A stretch of DNA of 64,000 nucleotides from Bryum argenteum (Eukaryota; Streptophyta; Bryopsida; Bryales; Bryaceae): NCBI GenBank assembly GCA_037043015.1, contig CM073325.1:18703001-18767000 (forward strand), read 5' to 3'. Numbering within the stretch: position 1 is the first letter of the stretch; every line of letters begins with the position of its first letter. The notes beneath the pieces were generated by a model. That model was given only the letters and a program-made list of their open reading frames with translations. It did not search any database and had not been told where the DNA came from. Below are positions 62,436 to 64,000 of this stretch, piece after piece. The position numbers and the translations under genes are program-made.

Positions 62436-62800
62436 GATGGCCGAGGTTGAAACAAACACGCGGCAGAACAAGCGTAGGAATTCGGCTAGAAGACGATGCG
62501 ATCTGAAGGACTAGTCGACTCGCTGGGAAGGAGCACACAACACGAGATCTGGGGAGAGGGGTGCGAAGGAAATGGCAAATAAGCTCACTGCGGGCTGCGA
62601 GGCCTAGGGTTTGAAGCAAGGCCAGCGCCGGGCACCCGGGAATAGTTCCTGCCCTGCCCGCAGCCGGATTCCAACCCCTCGTCTGCTCCGGCGATCTGGC
62701 TGGTGCCACCTGGAGTGGTGCCAGCTCTTTGGAGGGGTGTAGAAGGATAGGTTTGAAATGTCTGACACTGAGCGTGGGCCGGGGATGAGAATGCTGTAAG
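62436..62800 (-). promoter_or_regulatory. 5' flank of 14-3-3 copy 2, shared with copy 1
   Basis: Matches 37769-38150 with scattered changes and small indels. The shared stretch ends near 62800. Both genes probably keep a similar promoter. Confidence 0.7.
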
Positions 62801-63244
62801 TGAAAGCCCAATACAGTACTACGGTAGTAGAGTTGATTTCCGCCCCCTTCAGAGTAACATGCTCAATAATGGCTCAAAGTTCATATCGTGGAAAAAATAA
62901 AACTAAGAGCCTTGCCAGACTAGAGGCAGAGGAAGTTTCAGCACTTCCTCCAACTTCCTCCAACGTGGCTCAAAAAGTCTTTTTTTCCTTGTTTTTCTCC
63001 TTGTATTGTGGATTTCCAGGCACTAGTGCCCGGTAGTTTTGAACTACATTTATTGTGTCATGTCACTCTACTTTATTGCCATGTAGATTCCAAAGCAATA
63101 TCCAAAGCAAAATCCAAAGCTAAAAAGTTATTCCATGTCATTGTTGCCACTCCCCATACTTCCTCTAGTGTGGCAACCACTTGCTCATTTGGACCAATCA
63201 ACTCGCTGCCAACTCACTGCCTTTCCTCTAGTCTAGCGACGCCC
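62801..63244. other. Intergenic, nothing recognised
   Basis: Short open frames only. A three-copy word 'ccaaagcaa/ccaaagcta' occurs at about 63090-63120. Confidence 0.5.
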
Positions 63245-63659
63245 TAAGGTAGAATGACCTTAAACCGCACAAATAAGAGATTCAGCATGGTTGTGGACCT
63301 CGTGTGTACTGTTTGTAATTTTCCTTGGATGGGAAAACAGGAGGGAGAGTGAATGCAAAAATTTCAAAAATAAAATAGCAAAAATTGAATTTATTACAAA
63401 TTTTTGAAGTCAAAAGTGTACATGACCTTAAAGTGATCAATAGACTCTCCTTTTTATTTGGCAGACCAGTACTTTGTGGCGGTCACACATGTAGCTGAAA
63501 CAGTGCAAAAAGGTCCACGCCATGGGAAACTATGCACCCTCAGATTTCACAACTGCTTTGCGTGCAATAAGGTCTACGCCATGGGCCGCTACAGGGGCGG
63601 GGCGGTCTACCCTGCGCTCTTTTGGGGGCCGCGCGGTTTAAGGTCATTTTACCGTAGTG
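63245..63659. mobile_element. CACTA-like MITE, about 0.41 kb
   Basis: The right end, reverse complemented, is CACTACGGTAAAATGACCTT, followed by AAACCGCGC. The left end is 'aaggtagaatgaccttaaac' then CGC, so about 20 bp of inverted repeat remain and the left CACTA bases are lost. No coding capacity. Confidence 0.55.
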
Positions 63660-63734
63660 AAGTTAGCAATGTGTGCAATTTTTTCTGCATGGGCAAAGTA
63701 AGGGTCGCTTCGGCCCGCCACCTTTGGTGTCGTG

Positions 63735-64000
63735 CCAAAGAAAAGACCCTCTCTGCATCTCTTCAAAAGAGTCTACTTCCGAACGAAAAGACCCTTTCCG
63801 CATCTCTTCAAACATGTCTACTTCAGAACGAAAAGACCCTTTCTGCATCTCTTCAAACATGTCTACTTCCGAACGAAAAGACCCTTTCCGCATCTCTTCA
63901 AACATGTCTACTTCAGAACGAAAAGACCCTTTCTGCATCTCTTCAAACATGTCTACTTCCGAACGAAAAGACCCTTTCTGCATCTCTTCAAACATGTCTA
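63735..64000 (-). repeat. 45-bp minisatellite, six units visible, open in one frame, runs off the window
   Basis: Each 45-bp unit encodes, on the minus strand, the 15-residue repeat MFEEMQKGSFRSEVD (variant MRKGS). The frame is open from the window edge to a stop at 63663 and ends in the non-repeat 'LWHDTKGGGPKRPLLCPCRK'. Units alternate at two sites (ttctgc/ttccgc and ttccg/ttcag), giving a 90-bp higher-order pattern. It may be a repeat-protein gene fragment or just a satellite whose unit length is a multiple of three. Confidence 0.7.

Overview
The window is nuclear DNA from a streptophyte (green plant lineage). Genes have short GT-AG introns and encode plant families: a GIF/SSXT coactivator, a 14-3-3 pair, a DUF641/IRKI-like protein, a chloroplast-type J-domain protein, an LSMT-like SET protein and an ankyrin-TPR protein. 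Two further genes point to a plant with flagellate sperm (bryophyte, lycophyte, fern or charophyte). One is a complete NME7-type protein (DM10 plus two NDPK domains), known elsewhere as an axonemal component. The other is a linker-histone-like protein with a strongly arginine-rich, protamine-like tail. The species cannot be fixed from the sequence; a bryophyte-like genome is my best guess.

Layout. 1-18 kb is AT-rich and made mostly of transposable-element debris: TTAA-flanked elements with CCCYTAAA termini, a degraded chromovirus with a heat-shock-element-rich LTR inserted in it, a dead Tc1/mariner transposase, several MITEs and a long foldback. 18.5-27.2 kb is a gene island: ankyrin-TPR gene (-), J-domain gene (+) and DUF641 gene (-). 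28-29 kb is a repeat. 29.6-31.3 kb holds the GIF gene (-). 31.4-36.3 kb is repeats. 36.4-37.8 kb holds 14-3-3 copy 1 (-). 40.6-41.1 kb holds the intronless H1/protamine-like gene (+). 42.8-47.0 kb holds the SET-domain gene (+). A QCR8-like exon follows at 48.1-48.2 kb (-). NME7 occupies 49.6-53.3 kb (+). 54.5-56 kb is repeats. 56.9-57.3 kb holds a small acidic protein gene (-). 59-60 kb is repeats. 61.0-62.4 kb holds 14-3-3 copy 2 (-), identical in protein to copy 1. The window ends inside a 45-bp minisatellite that is open in one frame.

There are no operons. What links the genes is shared context. The two putative sperm genes lie about 8.5 kb apart in AT-rich DNA and use A/T-ending codons, unlike the GC-richer housekeeping genes around them. 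Exon boundaries below were placed by hand from GT/AG sites, reading-frame continuity and family conservation. Every multi-exon model closes in frame except the QCR8-like one.
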